A stretch of DNA of 10,701 nt from Mycoemilia scoparia (GCA_027575805.1 JANBPU010000451.1:1-10701), one strand, 5' to 3'; shown: positions 1 through 7,953, counted from the stretch's first letter. Notes: a model not told the origin generated them from the letters alone. Made by a program: numbers and translations.

Positions 1-72
1 AGGACACAAAGGGCAGTAACCCGAAGTTAGCTCTGCAGGGCAAGTGGGTCCAGAAATCCCCGATATGGACAT
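1..72 (-). CDS. Possible N-terminal fragment of a gene running off the left edge
   Basis: Reading leftwards from an ATG at 72-70, 24 codons stay open to the window edge. They start MSISGISGPTCPAEL and end in a cysteine-rich YCPLCP. This stretch is visibly richer in GC than the AT-rich DNA next to it, which suggests coding sequence. The position -3 is A. The gene would lie in the same direction as the PLC-like gene, 269 bp beyond its stop. The opposite strand is also open here (frame from 3 to a TGA at 75-77), so this could instead be the last 24 codons of a plus-strand gene ending KSPIWTL. I do not recognise either reading, and the fragment is too short to decide. Confidence 0.3.
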   Translation of the reverse strand, partial: MSISGISGPTCPAELTSGYCPLCP

Positions 73-341
73 TATGAATTTAGGATTATTGCGCTCGACT
101 TTATTGTCTACACAATGTGTTGTATCCACACATTTAGGCCATTGCATTGGTCACACTCAACTATTTAGCTCAAACATGTACTAAAGTCAGAGGTCCATCT
201 CAACAAGTCTATTGTTTCAAAATTTGTTTATCGAACTTTATTCATTTTTTAGTTCATAAGAACCAAAAAACAGAAATACATATTTGACACAAATTAAAAA
301 AATAATCACGCTGTTGTGATCTAATATAGTGTTATAAAGAC
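73..341. other. AT-rich intergenic spacer
   Basis: No open frame of note is seen on either strand. It holds the 3' flank of the PLC-like gene and, if the minus-strand fragment at 1-72 is real, that gene's promoter. No recognisable RNA gene or repeat is seen. Confidence 0.5.
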
Positions 342-1824
342 TCATATAAACTTTAGCGCAACGAGGAAATATAAAATCAAATATATTACGGTATAAATCG
401 AGCACATTTGATACATTTGGTTATGTGCGCCAATAGAAACACCACTGGAATCGGCCTCTCCATATTTACCATGACCAGGATGGATGCGCTCCTCATCCGA
501 GACACCGTTTATTTCGGCAACAGCCTGCAATCCATCACCAACCTCAAACCAATCTACAGCCAGATAATTTGGAATGGTGGCATCTCCCCACTTTTGTTTA
601 CACACAGAAATATGCTTTCTAAAAGACTCAATATCGTTAAACTTGCTCTTTTCGACCTCTTCTTTAGGCTGAGGAACACTGAAATCGACATTAAGGATTT
701 TACTTTCTTTGTAGCTGAAATGGTTAAGAACATATAATGGATGCATTCCATGGTCTGCAGGTCGATCTGCATCACAGCTAAGCTCGGTCTTGTTTATTAT
801 GTTTTTGAATGGTGTTTCGGTAACATATTCCCACTCAGGAAGTAGCCTACAAGATATAAAGTTACGATTTGAAGTGTAGCACTCTAGATTAAATGCCTGA
901 TATGAGTGGTTATTTTTGAAGGGCTATATAATCATCCGTTTGGCTGTGTTTGCGCCTATAAATATTCACCCTTCAAAAATTATGATCCATATGGGCAATA
1001 ATCTTTGAAGGGTAAATTTTAGTGACCACTGATTATAGGGGAATCACAGCCAAATGGATGTCCAGTTTTACTAGTAAACTTTCACCCTTCAAAAATAATC
1101 ACCCATATGTCTTAAAGCTGTCTATTACTACTCACCACTTTACGGATTTGGTGTCAGCCCCTTTATCAGTAAAAACGACCAGTCTTTTATCAGCATTAAT
1201 CATGGACTCCAGTGTATCCCACGAATATGTGCCATCTTGGTTTTGAGCTTCGCTTTTTGGCGTGAAAACATATTTATCTAGGCCAGACCGCTGAAAGTCT
1301 TTTTCTATCCTCGTGGCTGGAAAGTCGTCAAAATTTTCAATAATAAAAGTAATGATCTCACGAGGATTATCATCAAGGAATTTTTTGAATGTTTCTAGAT
1401 GAGTGTAAAGTCTTCCCATGTCAAGCAACACGCAGTTGGCATGACATAGGTGAATCGCATTTCTGCCTGAGGTATTATTCTCGGCCTGGTCTGAAGCGCC
1501 ATATTCTCTCTTCTCACCAAAAATCTCTTTACCAAGACCGTCTATAAAATTCTCTACTTGTGTCAGAGCAGGCTTATGGAGGTCTAACATGAATGCACGG
1601 ACTCCACTTTCCAGCTGAGCAGAAAAATCCAGGTCCTGGTTGGATAGTGGCGAGATTTTTTTGTAGGCAAAAGAGTTGTGGGTGCAGAGTGAGCTAACTT
1701 GGTCATAGCGCTTTTGGCAGAGAGACTTGTAGCCGTTGCACGGATACGGTATATTGGCTGTGTCATTTTTATCTAATCTGGGATGGGTTTCTTGTCCGAA
1801 GGTATTATTGATGATTGAGGCCAT
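342..1824 (-). CDS. PI-PLC X-domain-like phosphodiesterase, two exons
   Basis: Exon 1 is 1824-1136 and exon 2 is 846-342. Joined, they give 397 residues in frame, with the split codon forming Trp230. Exon 1 has the PLC X-type fold signatures: THNSF (His49), GVRAFMLDLH (Arg76, Asp81) and LCHANC (His128). His49 and His128 match the two catalytic histidines of the PI-PLC superfamily. Exon 2 carries WEYVTETP, a Cys254 region, YVLNHF, and a conserved-looking NYLAVDWFEVGDG (about 323-335). These parts occur in that order in fungal PLC-like phosphodiesterases. The last 20 residues (378-397) are strongly hydrophobic and could be a GPI-anchor signal or a tail anchor. Sequons at Asn6, Asn20, Asn116/117 and Asn248 suggest a luminal or extracellular protein, yet the N-terminus has no evident signal peptide. 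The fungal relatives are usually secreted and poorly characterised; the substrate cannot be read from the sequence. The family call is firm; the exact start is less so. Confidence 0.87.
903..989 (+). mobile_element. Miniature inverted-repeat element, unit A1
   Basis: This 87-bp unit has imperfect terminal inverted repeats. The left end is TGAGTGGTTATTTTTGAAGG and the right end, read on the minus strand, is TGGATCATAATTTTTGAAGG. TA flanks both ends (901-902 and 990-991), as expected for a Tc1/mariner-type 2-bp target duplication. The interior has TTTGGCTGTG and CCTATAA but lacks the GTTGGCCACCA block seen in units B and C, making it the shortest copy. It codes for nothing and would depend on a transposase elsewhere. 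It lies in the PLC-like gene's intron. 'Plus' here means the orientation in which the core reads GGCTGTG. Confidence 0.8.
992..1105 (-). mobile_element. Miniature inverted-repeat element, unit A2
   Basis: This 114-bp unit is inverted relative to A1. Its ends are TGGGCAATAATCTTTGAAGG and, on the minus strand, TGGGTGATTATTTTTGAAGG. TA flanks it at 990-991, shared with A1, and at 1106-1107. On the minus strand its core reads CCATTTGGCTGTGATT then CCCCTATAATC, the same order as in B and C. It is non-coding. Because A1 and A2 are inverted copies separated by only two bases, the intron RNA could fold into one long imperfect hairpin. Confidence 0.82.
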
Positions 1825-1885
1825 TCTGTTATATAAGTAAAGAATTACTATAAACTATTTGTATTTAAGAATAAGAAAGCAAAGC

Positions 1886-1915
1886 ACGCCTTTATTCTTC
1901 CTCCAGCAAAGGCGT
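1886..1915. repeat. Perfect 8-bp dyad in the PLC-like gene's upstream region
   Basis: ACGCCTTT (1886-1893) and AAAGGCGT (1908-1915) form a perfect inverted repeat with a 14-bp spacer, 62-91 bp upstream of the PLC-like ATG. Its GC content stands out in this AT-rich stretch. It could be a binding site for a dimeric regulator or an RNA hairpin in the leader; neither is shown. Confidence 0.35.
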
Positions 1916-2124
1916 ATTAGATATTTTGTAGATGTAAGCAGAATATATAGCACGTTCTTAGGCAGTAATTATTTATCAGAATGTGGCTATGTGGCATTCA
2001 AGTTGCAGACAGATTTATTGCCAGCAAACAGGTGCCCAAAGACTTATATAGGTTATGAATGATAAGCTATTCAAAATGAATCCAAGAAAGCTATTTATGC
2101 CAAAACACAGATGATATAACTAAT

Positions 2125-2157
2125 GGCAGTATCTGTTATATAGGCAGTATCTGTTAT
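2125..2157 (+). repeat. 18-bp tandem duplication
   Basis: GGCAGTATCTGTTAT occurs at 2125-2139 and again at 2143-2157, separated by ATA, giving an 18-bp period with 15 identical bases. It looks like a recent local duplication in non-coding DNA. Confidence 0.7.
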
Positions 2158-2955
2158 TGTGCTATAGATTTGCGAGTGTCCGGGCTGATATTCCTAGGGA
2201 GGCTCTTGGGCCATAACATCCAAAATAAGTACATTTCACTTGTGACTGGTCATGAAATAGGCCTAAGCTGCATAAGCTCTATACTGTTTCGATAAAAATG
2301 CTAAAAATGAATGCCGCGTTTTCATACAGTTTTACAAATCACCTGCATTCTTATTGTTTTTATTACTTCTACGCTTTCTTGAGTATTCACAAGTGTCAGC
2401 TGTATCCAAAGTCTTTATATAGCTGTCACGCCTCGAATTCGTTATTCACATGGTCATACTTCACAAGGCCTTGGGTAAAATGTCCCCTAGGAGCTGCATA
2501 CTAAATAGCTGGTGATTGGGCTAAAAAGATATGAGGACCCATTTCTGCCTACAATATGCTTGATCCCAAGTGAAATCTTTTCGCATGGTAAATAAATGAC
2601 TGTAGATTGAAATAGCTTTTCACTATACACCAAAAAGAAACAATAAATCGATAGGTGCTTATAACATTATTTTTATATCTTTTTCTGAGATCTTACCAAG
2701 TAGTCGTCTTGATTAATCTCTGTAAGTCACAGATGTAACAAATACTCATTGCGCTCGCATCTTTCCATGTGCATCATGTGTATAGTACTTAGAAAAATAC
2801 TGAAATTGAAAAACGCTATACTTTGCTAAGCGTGTAGTTTTACTACTAAAAATTAGGAATGGTTGCTTCTTTATAAATTTTTTGTTACAAGCGTACATAT
2901 CATCAATACAAAAGCTTGCTCATGTCATCCAAATCAAACTCATGTGACTTATCAA

Positions 2956-3199
2956 ATGATGGTAAATAGAAGGTCACAAATTCGATTTGCCTCCCGAAAA
3001 CAGCAGTTTAGAATTGCTTTTTTTTGAATGTGATACAGGCTCAAGGTCATTGTTGGGTCAGGAGTTACAAAGCGTGGACCAAATAAAAATCTATCATCTA
3101 GGAAATGCAGCATATTTAATCAAGAGCTGCCTCGAAGACCATTTAAATCAATCAATAAATTGTCTCAGAGACCCGTATCAATTTCTGAAATTGCCTTAA
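2956..3199 (+). pseudogene. Possible small or decayed coding segment with a frame change at T8
   Basis: From 2966 to the TAA ending at 3199, one frame stays open for 77 codons with varied, protein-like composition, for example CDTGSRSLLGQELQ and CLRDPYQFLKLP, but it contains no ATG. A different frame starts with ATG at 2956 (MMVNRRSQIRF) and runs to a TGA at 3025-3027, overlapping an eight-T run at 3018-3025 where the two frames could have been separated by a one-base slip. It could be a small gene with a sequencing or real frameshift, an exon, a relic, or chance. I recognise no family, and the sequence gives no proof of expression. Confidence 0.2.
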
Positions 3200-3530
3200 C
3201 TACAACCCTATACTCCAGATATCAATATTTATTGCATATTATCTAAGTACTAGGTATGAAGTTGGCCTACATCAAATATTGATTTTAGATATTTATTTTC
3301 ACCAATATTCATCTATATCAAAAGTATGACATGTCCCTAGCGAAGTTTAGCTGCCTATCTCCAAAAGTTCTTGACTAGCCCGTTAGGGCACACCGATTAC
3401 TTATACCGGCATTCATCCCATTACAATTTATATATACAAAGCTACATTACTTGGTCATCCTGTTGCTCCCCCTACATTTAATTCACACCCTTATATTTTA
3501 CTTCTCTTCAACTTCCATATCTCATAAATC

Positions 3531-3557
3531 TATATACACACACACATATATATATAC
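3531..3557. repeat. CA/TA dinucleotide microsatellite
   Basis: An alternating purine-pyrimidine run (TATATACACACACACATATATATATAC, interrupted only by the change of unit) lies about 75 bp upstream of the four-pass protein's ATG. It could affect promoter chromatin; no function is shown. Confidence 0.7.
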
Positions 3558-3575
3558 ATCTTTATCATACAAGTA

Positions 3576-3610
3576 TAACAAGGTTTTGTATATATACACT
3601 GTCCTTGTTA
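3576..3610 (+). promoter_or_regulatory. TATA-like run inside an 8-bp inverted repeat, just upstream of the start
   Basis: TAACAAGG (3576-3583) and CCTTGTTA (3603-3610) are perfect inverted copies enclosing GTATATATACACT. The arrangement ends 19 bp before the ATG at 3630. It may be a core promoter element, a binding dyad, or a 5' leader hairpin; position of the transcription start is unknown. Confidence 0.3.
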
Positions 3611-3637
3611 ATGATTATTGCTAATAATAATGTCTGA
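3611..3637 (+). CDS. Possible 8-codon upstream ORF overlapping the main start
   Basis: An ATG at 3611 opens the short frame MIIANNNV and stops at TGA 3635-3637, three bases past the main ATG (3630-3632), in another frame. If the transcript begins upstream of 3611, ribosomes starting here would pass the main ATG and terminate, so the uORF would lower translation of the membrane protein. If transcription starts later, it has no role. Confidence 0.3.
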   Translation: MIIANNNV

Positions 3638-6600
3638 TGAGAGGCCAGTTAATCCTACATTTTCTCAGACACGATTTGAATCAAAGTACAATACATCAAC
3701 AAATTCTGATGGTCCCTTCTCCTCGTCACCAGACGCATCCACATTCAAGCACAGAGCCAATATCCCACAATTCGATGATAGCACTGAAGACAGCAGCACA
3801 AACCGTGATTCGGAAGTAAGAAAATCAACCAAAGAAAACATTGTTAATGTAGGACAGCCACTTCCTGATACAGATAATGGTACTGTTAAACTTAGCAAGA
3901 AGGTGGCCAAAGAGGCTGTTACTGATAATTCACCAGGCGTCAAGTTTAATTCCAAGAAAGGCAAATCCAACACTCGGAATATCGGACAGAACCCTTATTC
4001 CGAAGCTGACATTGAGATAATATCAGCAAAAAAGATGCCCAATAATGGTTATAACACGACAGAGCCGCAAACATCCAATCGGCCTATTACCTTAAAAAGG
4101 AACAAGAAGGTGATTATACCAGGTAATGATAACAATGAGCAGAATGACGTAAAGCTACATGCCCCCAAAGCAATGAAAAAGAAAGTAAACATTAATGCTC
4201 TAGAAGCTCAGGCCCAAGGCTCAGATAACCCTAATGCCGAAAAAGAGGAGGTAAAGAAGAAATCTACTTTGCCTTCAAAAGGCACTGCCGTTGCAGCAGC
4301 CCTTGCCTCTGGTGCTGGTGCTTCAGCGGCCACAGCCGCCATTGTCGAGCAGAAAAATCACAAGAGGTTTGATGAAAAGGATGATGATGATTGGGATGAT
4401 GATTCAGCTACCGAATATACCCCAGCACTTGATACTCATCCTGGAACTGATAAATTCATTCCTATTCCAAGACCTGACCATGAGCAGAACCAGGAGCGTG
4501 GGCTTGAAAGCATGTACCGCAACACCCGAAATGAGCGGATGCCTGAACCTGAGCTCTTGCCTGAGCAGCAGCAGGAGGGAAAGGTGAATATGCCTGAACC
4601 TTCTTCAAATCCACAGGATAAAAACCTACTTTACCCTCGGGATTCCACACAGTCCAAGCTTGCTACTGGGAGTACTTCTGATGGGATCACCCTAATAAAC
4701 CACACAAATGTCATGCCTCGAACTGAAAGTGAAGAACACACCAGAGAAAACATCCCTTCATATTACAGCCGGACTCAGACTTACAATGAAAGATTACAGA
4801 ACCCTTCCATTTATGCCCAATCAATACATACACAGACCTTTTTGGACCCCGAATCCCGAAACATGGCTCTTCATGGTGGTATTGTTCCTCCTGCTGAGCA
4901 GCCAGTTAGCCTCAAGCCCTCACACCTTGAAAACATTCCCGGCGGAATCGGCGACTTCAAGCCGGCACGGTATCTCAGCTTAAAGGCAATGATTTCCCGA
5001 GCCTGGATGACATTCATTGCGATACTTATCTCTGTGTTTGGTGTCATAATGGTATTAGAGGGCAAGGGTGCCAAAGATATGGCAGAAGATGCTCAGTATT
5101 CTCTGCTCAACATGTGCCAGGCAGTCGAGAGTGCTGTTTTGAGCAATCCCAAACCAGGAAATCTGCCTTATGAGTCTGTCATCCAAGCCTACCAAGGCAT
5201 CCTGCAAAATGAGTCAGATGCTCTGTCCAAATCACTCCAGCAACAATACACTGTCGCCGGTACACTGATTGCAGAAGTTGTTCAATACTATACCAAGGCG
5301 ATTGAATACAACACCAAGACTATGCTAAATGGTGGACTCCAGATGGCTTACAGCGCCATTCAATCGATAGCAAACAATGTTGCCCAAACAAACCTCAATC
5401 CGCCACCAGGCACGATAGTCGTCCCTGTTCAGTGGGTCCAGAGTATCAACAACATGCTTTCACAGATACCCAATGAACAGCAGGTCAATAGTCAACTCAA
5501 CCCTCTTGTCATTTCTCCGTTCAACAACCTTCTGAACACGATCAGCTCTACTTTTACCAACAACAGAATAGACTTGCGGAGTGAGCTAAATCTCCCTGAT
5601 ACAAAGGGCCATAGTCCTGAAAACAGTGACCCTGATTTGGATCTATGTCCAAGTGACTTTATGGAAGACTCCTTTGAAAAGCTTGGAGAAGCAGTTGCAT
5701 CGATTTACTACTATGGTGCTGGCATGTTGTTCCTGATAGCGCTGATATTTATTGTCATTGAGCTTTTTATGTTGTCCATAGCTCGCAAGCAAGAAAAGGT
5801 CAGAATAAAGGAAGAATTTGGTCCACGTGCCATCGCCTATGCCGAAATAGATAAGGTTAACCCTGAGGCTATAAATGCTGGACTTCCTGGTGGTGGCTAT
5901 AACCAGTATGATCCTATGGCAAACAACCGACATCAAGGGTTGGCAGTTTACCAATATTCAAAGGAAGAAAAGGAAGAAATGTTGAATGATCTATATTACA
6001 TGCCACAAAACCCCATTGCCAATCTATTCAAGAAGTGGATGAAGGTTGATCACTCTGGCAAAGGGAACGCAAAGATGTGGTTCCTTCGCTACATTGGTCA
6101 TGGTCCGTCTCTTTCTGCATTTATTGTTGGCCTGCTAACCCTTATTGTTGTCATTGTCCAGATTTTCTGTCTAAACAAGTTGCAGTATCCCCACACTGGC
6201 CCTATAGTCAAGGAGCTAAACCAGCATGTCCTGGACTTTCAATCTAGCATGCCAATGGCAGTTAGCGAAGCCTCTGGCCAGGCTACCTCTTCACCAAACT
6301 CCTTTACTAACCAGGTAGCTGATGAGCTCAATAAAGCAATTGATAAGATCGAATCATCAATAAGCCAAACCATTACTCGTGAAGTACAGAGTGCAAACCA
6401 ACAGATCAGCAGTGGACTTGACCAAATTGCCAACCAGTACAGCCAAACTCTAAACCAGTTATTTTCTAATTCTCCTATTGCAAATACTGTCCCAGACCTA
6501 GTCACTAACACTATGGGAACAACAATCCAAGAAATTAAGGCAGTTCTTAGACAAATGGAATCCACAGTTGGTGATGTCAACTTCTCAAAGGTTCCTCCCG

Positions 6601-7466
6601 CTCTCCTCAAAGCCGAGACCCTATCTATTTCTCAGACATCACTGAATAGTACATTCCATAAAATGAGAGTCATCGCTGTTGGAACACTAAAAGACGAATA
6701 CGATGATACTACAAATAAGAACATAGATGCTATTAGTGATCCTGATGCCAAATATTCTGGAGGTGAAGTAGGCCACTTGTGCAACAGATATGTTGATCAC
6801 TCAAAGAGATTGATTCCTCTTTTAGTAGCCTTTATTATCCTCTGGATCTTGGTCCTTATAATGGGCATCTTTGGCCTCTTTTCAAAGAAATCTCAAGCAC
6901 GCAAATTTGAGAACGAGAAGGGGAACAAACCTCGTGAACTGCAAGAGAAACAGGACCAACAGCAGCACCAACAGGAACAAGGACAAGGATCGATGTATTA
7001 TAACGATGCACAGAATGGTGAGCTCAATGACTATTATCAACACCACGATCTAGAGCGTAAACATGAGTTTGAGTTACTTGAACTACAGCAGCAACGTCTT
7101 ACTCAACAGCAGGAGCAGATAAACCATATTCAAGACCAACACCACCAAACTCAGTATGAACACAAAGATAGTCACAGTATCAATAGTAAAAGAAGTGAAG
7201 AGCACTTGATTGGTAATGACTCTATTCATGGGAATGGGCATCAATATCAGCCCAACCAGGACTATACTCAAGATCATTTACATGAGAACCCAAGATACAG
7301 CCCAGGTCCAAACAGCGAGATTAATGGAGAAAACTACTCATACTATCACCCTGAGACTAGCGAAGCCACAAAGCCCCAGACAAATGCACAGCAGCAACAA
7401 CAACAGCATCAACCTCGTCAGATTCAAGACTCCAAGGATTCTGACCCCAACAACATCCTGCTCTAA
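3630..7466 (+). CDS. Four-pass membrane protein with two large ectoloops and disordered tails
   Basis: I chose the ATG at 3630 (A at -3) for a 1278-residue protein; the frame is open four codons further upstream but without an ATG. Residues 1-457 are polar and low in complexity, with an Ala-rich patch (about 218-239) and an Asp-rich patch (about 248-259). Hydrophobic segments lie at about 459-478, 695-717, 828-848 and 1062-1084. Lys/Arg residues flank them so that both tails and the 718-827 loop should be cytosolic. The two outer loops are each about 215 residues, Gln/Asn/Ser-rich and helical-looking; loop 2 has a coiled-coil-like stretch (about 892-945). Each loop has a Cys pair near its ends: C496/C673 and C847/C1051. 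Sequons NES, NFS and NST lie in the loops. The tail (1085-1278) is rich in Gln and His. The layout resembles the fungal cell-fusion protein Prm1, but I see no motif that proves this and the protein is much longer. Function unknown. Confidence 0.9.
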   Translation: MSDERPVNPTFSQTRFESKYNTSTNSDGPFSSSPDASTFKHRANIPQFDDSTEDSSTNRDSEVRKSTKENIVNVGQPLPDTDNGTVKLSKKVAKEAVTDNSPGVKFNSKKGKSNTRNIGQNPYSEADIEIISAKKMPNNGYNTTEPQTSNRPITLKRNKKVIIPGNDNNEQNDVKLHAPKAMKKKVNINALEAQAQGSDNPNAEKEEVKKKSTLPSKGTAVAAALASGAGASAATAAIVEQKNHKRFDEKDDDDWDDDSATEYTPALDTHPGTDKFIPIPRPDHEQNQERGLESMYRNTRNERMPEPELLPEQQQEGKVNMPEPSSNPQDKNLLYPRDSTQSKLATGSTSDGITLINHTNVMPRTESEEHTRENIPSYYSRTQTYNERLQNPSIYAQSIHTQTFLDPESRNMALHGGIVPPAEQPVSLKPSHLENIPGGIGDFKPARYLSLKAMISRAWMTFIAILISVFGVIMVLEGKGAKDMAEDAQYSLLNMCQAVESAVLSNPKPGNLPYESVIQAYQGILQNESDALSKSLQQQYTVAGTLIAEVVQYYTKAIEYNTKTMLNGGLQMAYSAIQSIANNVAQTNLNPPPGTIVVPVQWVQSINNMLSQIPNEQQVNSQLNPLVISPFNNLLNTISSTFTNNRIDLRSELNLPDTKGHSPENSDPDLDLCPSDFMEDSFEKLGEAVASIYYYGAGMLFLIALIFIVIELFMLSIARKQEKVRIKEEFGPRAIAYAEIDKVNPEAINAGLPGGGYNQYDPMANNRHQGLAVYQYSKEEKEEMLNDLYYMPQNPIANLFKKWMKVDHSGKGNAKMWFLRYIGHGPSLSAFIVGLLTLIVVIVQIFCLNKLQYPHTGPIVKELNQHVLDFQSSMPMAVSEASGQATSSPNSFTNQVADELNKAIDKIESSISQTITREVQSANQQISSGLDQIANQYSQTLNQLFSNSPIANTVPDLVTNTMGTTIQEIKAVLRQMESTVGDVNFSKVPPALLKAETLSISQTSLNSTFHKMRVIAVGTLKDEYDDTTNKNIDAISDPDAKYSGGEVGHLCNRYVDHSKRLIPLLVAFIILWILVLIMGIFGLFSKKSQARKFENEKGNKPRELQEKQDQQQHQQEQGQGSMYYNDAQNGELNDYYQHHDLERKHEFELLELQQQRLTQQQEQINHIQDQHHQTQYEHKDSHSINSKRSEEHLIGNDSIHGNGHQYQPNQDYTQDHLHENPRYSPGPNSEINGENYSYYHPETSEATKPQTNAQQQQQQHQPRQIQDSKDSDPNNILL

Positions 7467-7694
7467 GTAACACATATCATGACCCCCATAGACTTTATCT
7501 TATTTACTTATCATTTACAAGTACATATATAGTTTTTCACATGTTTTATTTGGTTTAATTTGTTATATAGCACACCACAATATACATTTAATATATCTTT
7601 ATTAATACATCTACATCTACTATTACTTGAAAATATAATATACTTTTGCCTGTCTCTCTGTATCAGTTGCTTGGATTAAACTAAATGTTCACCC

Positions 7695-7700
7695 AATAAA
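7695..7700 (+). terminator. Possible poly(A) signal of the membrane-protein gene
   Basis: AATAAA occurs 229 bp after the stop codon at 7466. In fungi this motif is only loosely conserved and chance matches are common in AT-rich DNA. Confidence 0.25.
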
Positions 7701-7837
7701 ATAATTGAAACTTTCATCTTGGTCTAGTATTCATACAGCTGAATCTTGCTTGAAAATGATATATAATTTATATTTGTGAGTATATAGGTTCTATTAACTC
7801 GGTTTTAAAATTTTCTCGAGTCATATAATAACGAATA

Positions 7838-7953
7838 TGGGTAGCTATTTTTGAAGGGTAGCCATTTGCTAACAGGCTGTGATCACTCATTTGGCTGTGT
7901 TTTCCCCTATAATCGTTGGCCACCAAAAGTCACCCTTCGAAAATTATGATCCA
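7838..7953 (+). mobile_element. Miniature inverted-repeat element, unit B
   Basis: This 116-bp unit has ends TGGGTAGCTATTTTTGAAGG and, read on the minus strand, TGGATCATAATTTTCGAAGG. TA flanks both sides (7836-7837 and 7954-7955). The interior carries TCATTTGGCTGTG, CCCCTATAATCG and TTGGCCACCA. Its right end is nearly identical to that of A1. It is non-coding and lies about 370 bp beyond the membrane-protein stop. Confidence 0.83.

Larger units (their letters stand above)
847..1135 (-). other. Spliceosomal intron enlarged by two inserted mini-elements
   Basis: On the minus strand the intron starts GTGAGT (1135-1130) and ends CTTGTAG (853-847). Retaining it gives a TGA codon at once (1134-1132). 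Removing it restores ...SVKW-LLPEWEYV... in frame, matching where PLC-like proteins normally continue. A possible branch site, CGTAAC, lies about 15 nt before the 3' end. Of its 289 nt, 203 are the back-to-back pair at 903-1105; taking out the pair and one TA copy leaves an ordinary 84-nt intron. The splice sites lie well outside the elements, so the intron appears older than the insertions. Confidence 0.85.
1825..3629. other. Long AT-rich intergenic region between divergent genes
   Basis: About 1.8 kb separates the start codons of the PLC-like gene (minus) and the four-pass membrane protein gene (plus), so it should hold both promoters. It contains a GC-richer dyad at 1886-1915, an 18-bp tandem duplication at 2125-2157, a protein-like but startless ORF around 2966-3199, a CA/TA microsatellite at 3531-3557, and a dyad around a TATA-like run at 3576-3610. 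A perfect 10-bp inverted repeat (ATCAATATTT at 3221-3230, AAATATTGAT at 3274-3283) is also present but may be chance in such AT-rich DNA. Open frames at 1859-2062 and 2298-2504 show no family features. No tRNA or rRNA is recognised. Confidence 0.55.

Noticed and set aside
408..737. 109-codon plus-strand ORF, and similar long opposite-strand frames at 3665-3973, 5643-5954, 6239-6610 and 8694-9023
   Set aside because: Each lies antisense to a well-supported gene and shows no family features of its own.
903..1105. That the elements created the intron (introner-type origin)
   Set aside because: The splice sites and likely branch site lie 28 and 54 nt outside the pair, and the remaining 84 nt form an ordinary intron on their own. 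Insertion into an existing intron is simpler.
1132..1824. A complete 230-residue PLC-like protein ending at 1132, with a separate 134-residue gene at 342-746
   Set aside because: The first lacks the C-terminal part of the family and stops exactly at a GTGAGT donor. The second begins mid-domain. In-frame joining through a canonical intron explains both.
342..1824. That the PLC-like gene is a pseudogene disrupted by transposons
   Set aside because: Both exons are intact, the catalytic-type histidines are present, and the elements fall entirely in the intron.
1859..2504. Small plus-strand ORFs at 1859-2062 and 2298-2504
   Set aside because: The first has no ATG, and neither shows a recognisable motif or supporting context. 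Lengths near 67 codons can arise by chance.
3618..3629. Start of the membrane protein at TTG 3618
   Set aside because: For a eukaryotic nuclear gene the in-frame ATG at 3630, with A at -3, is the natural start.
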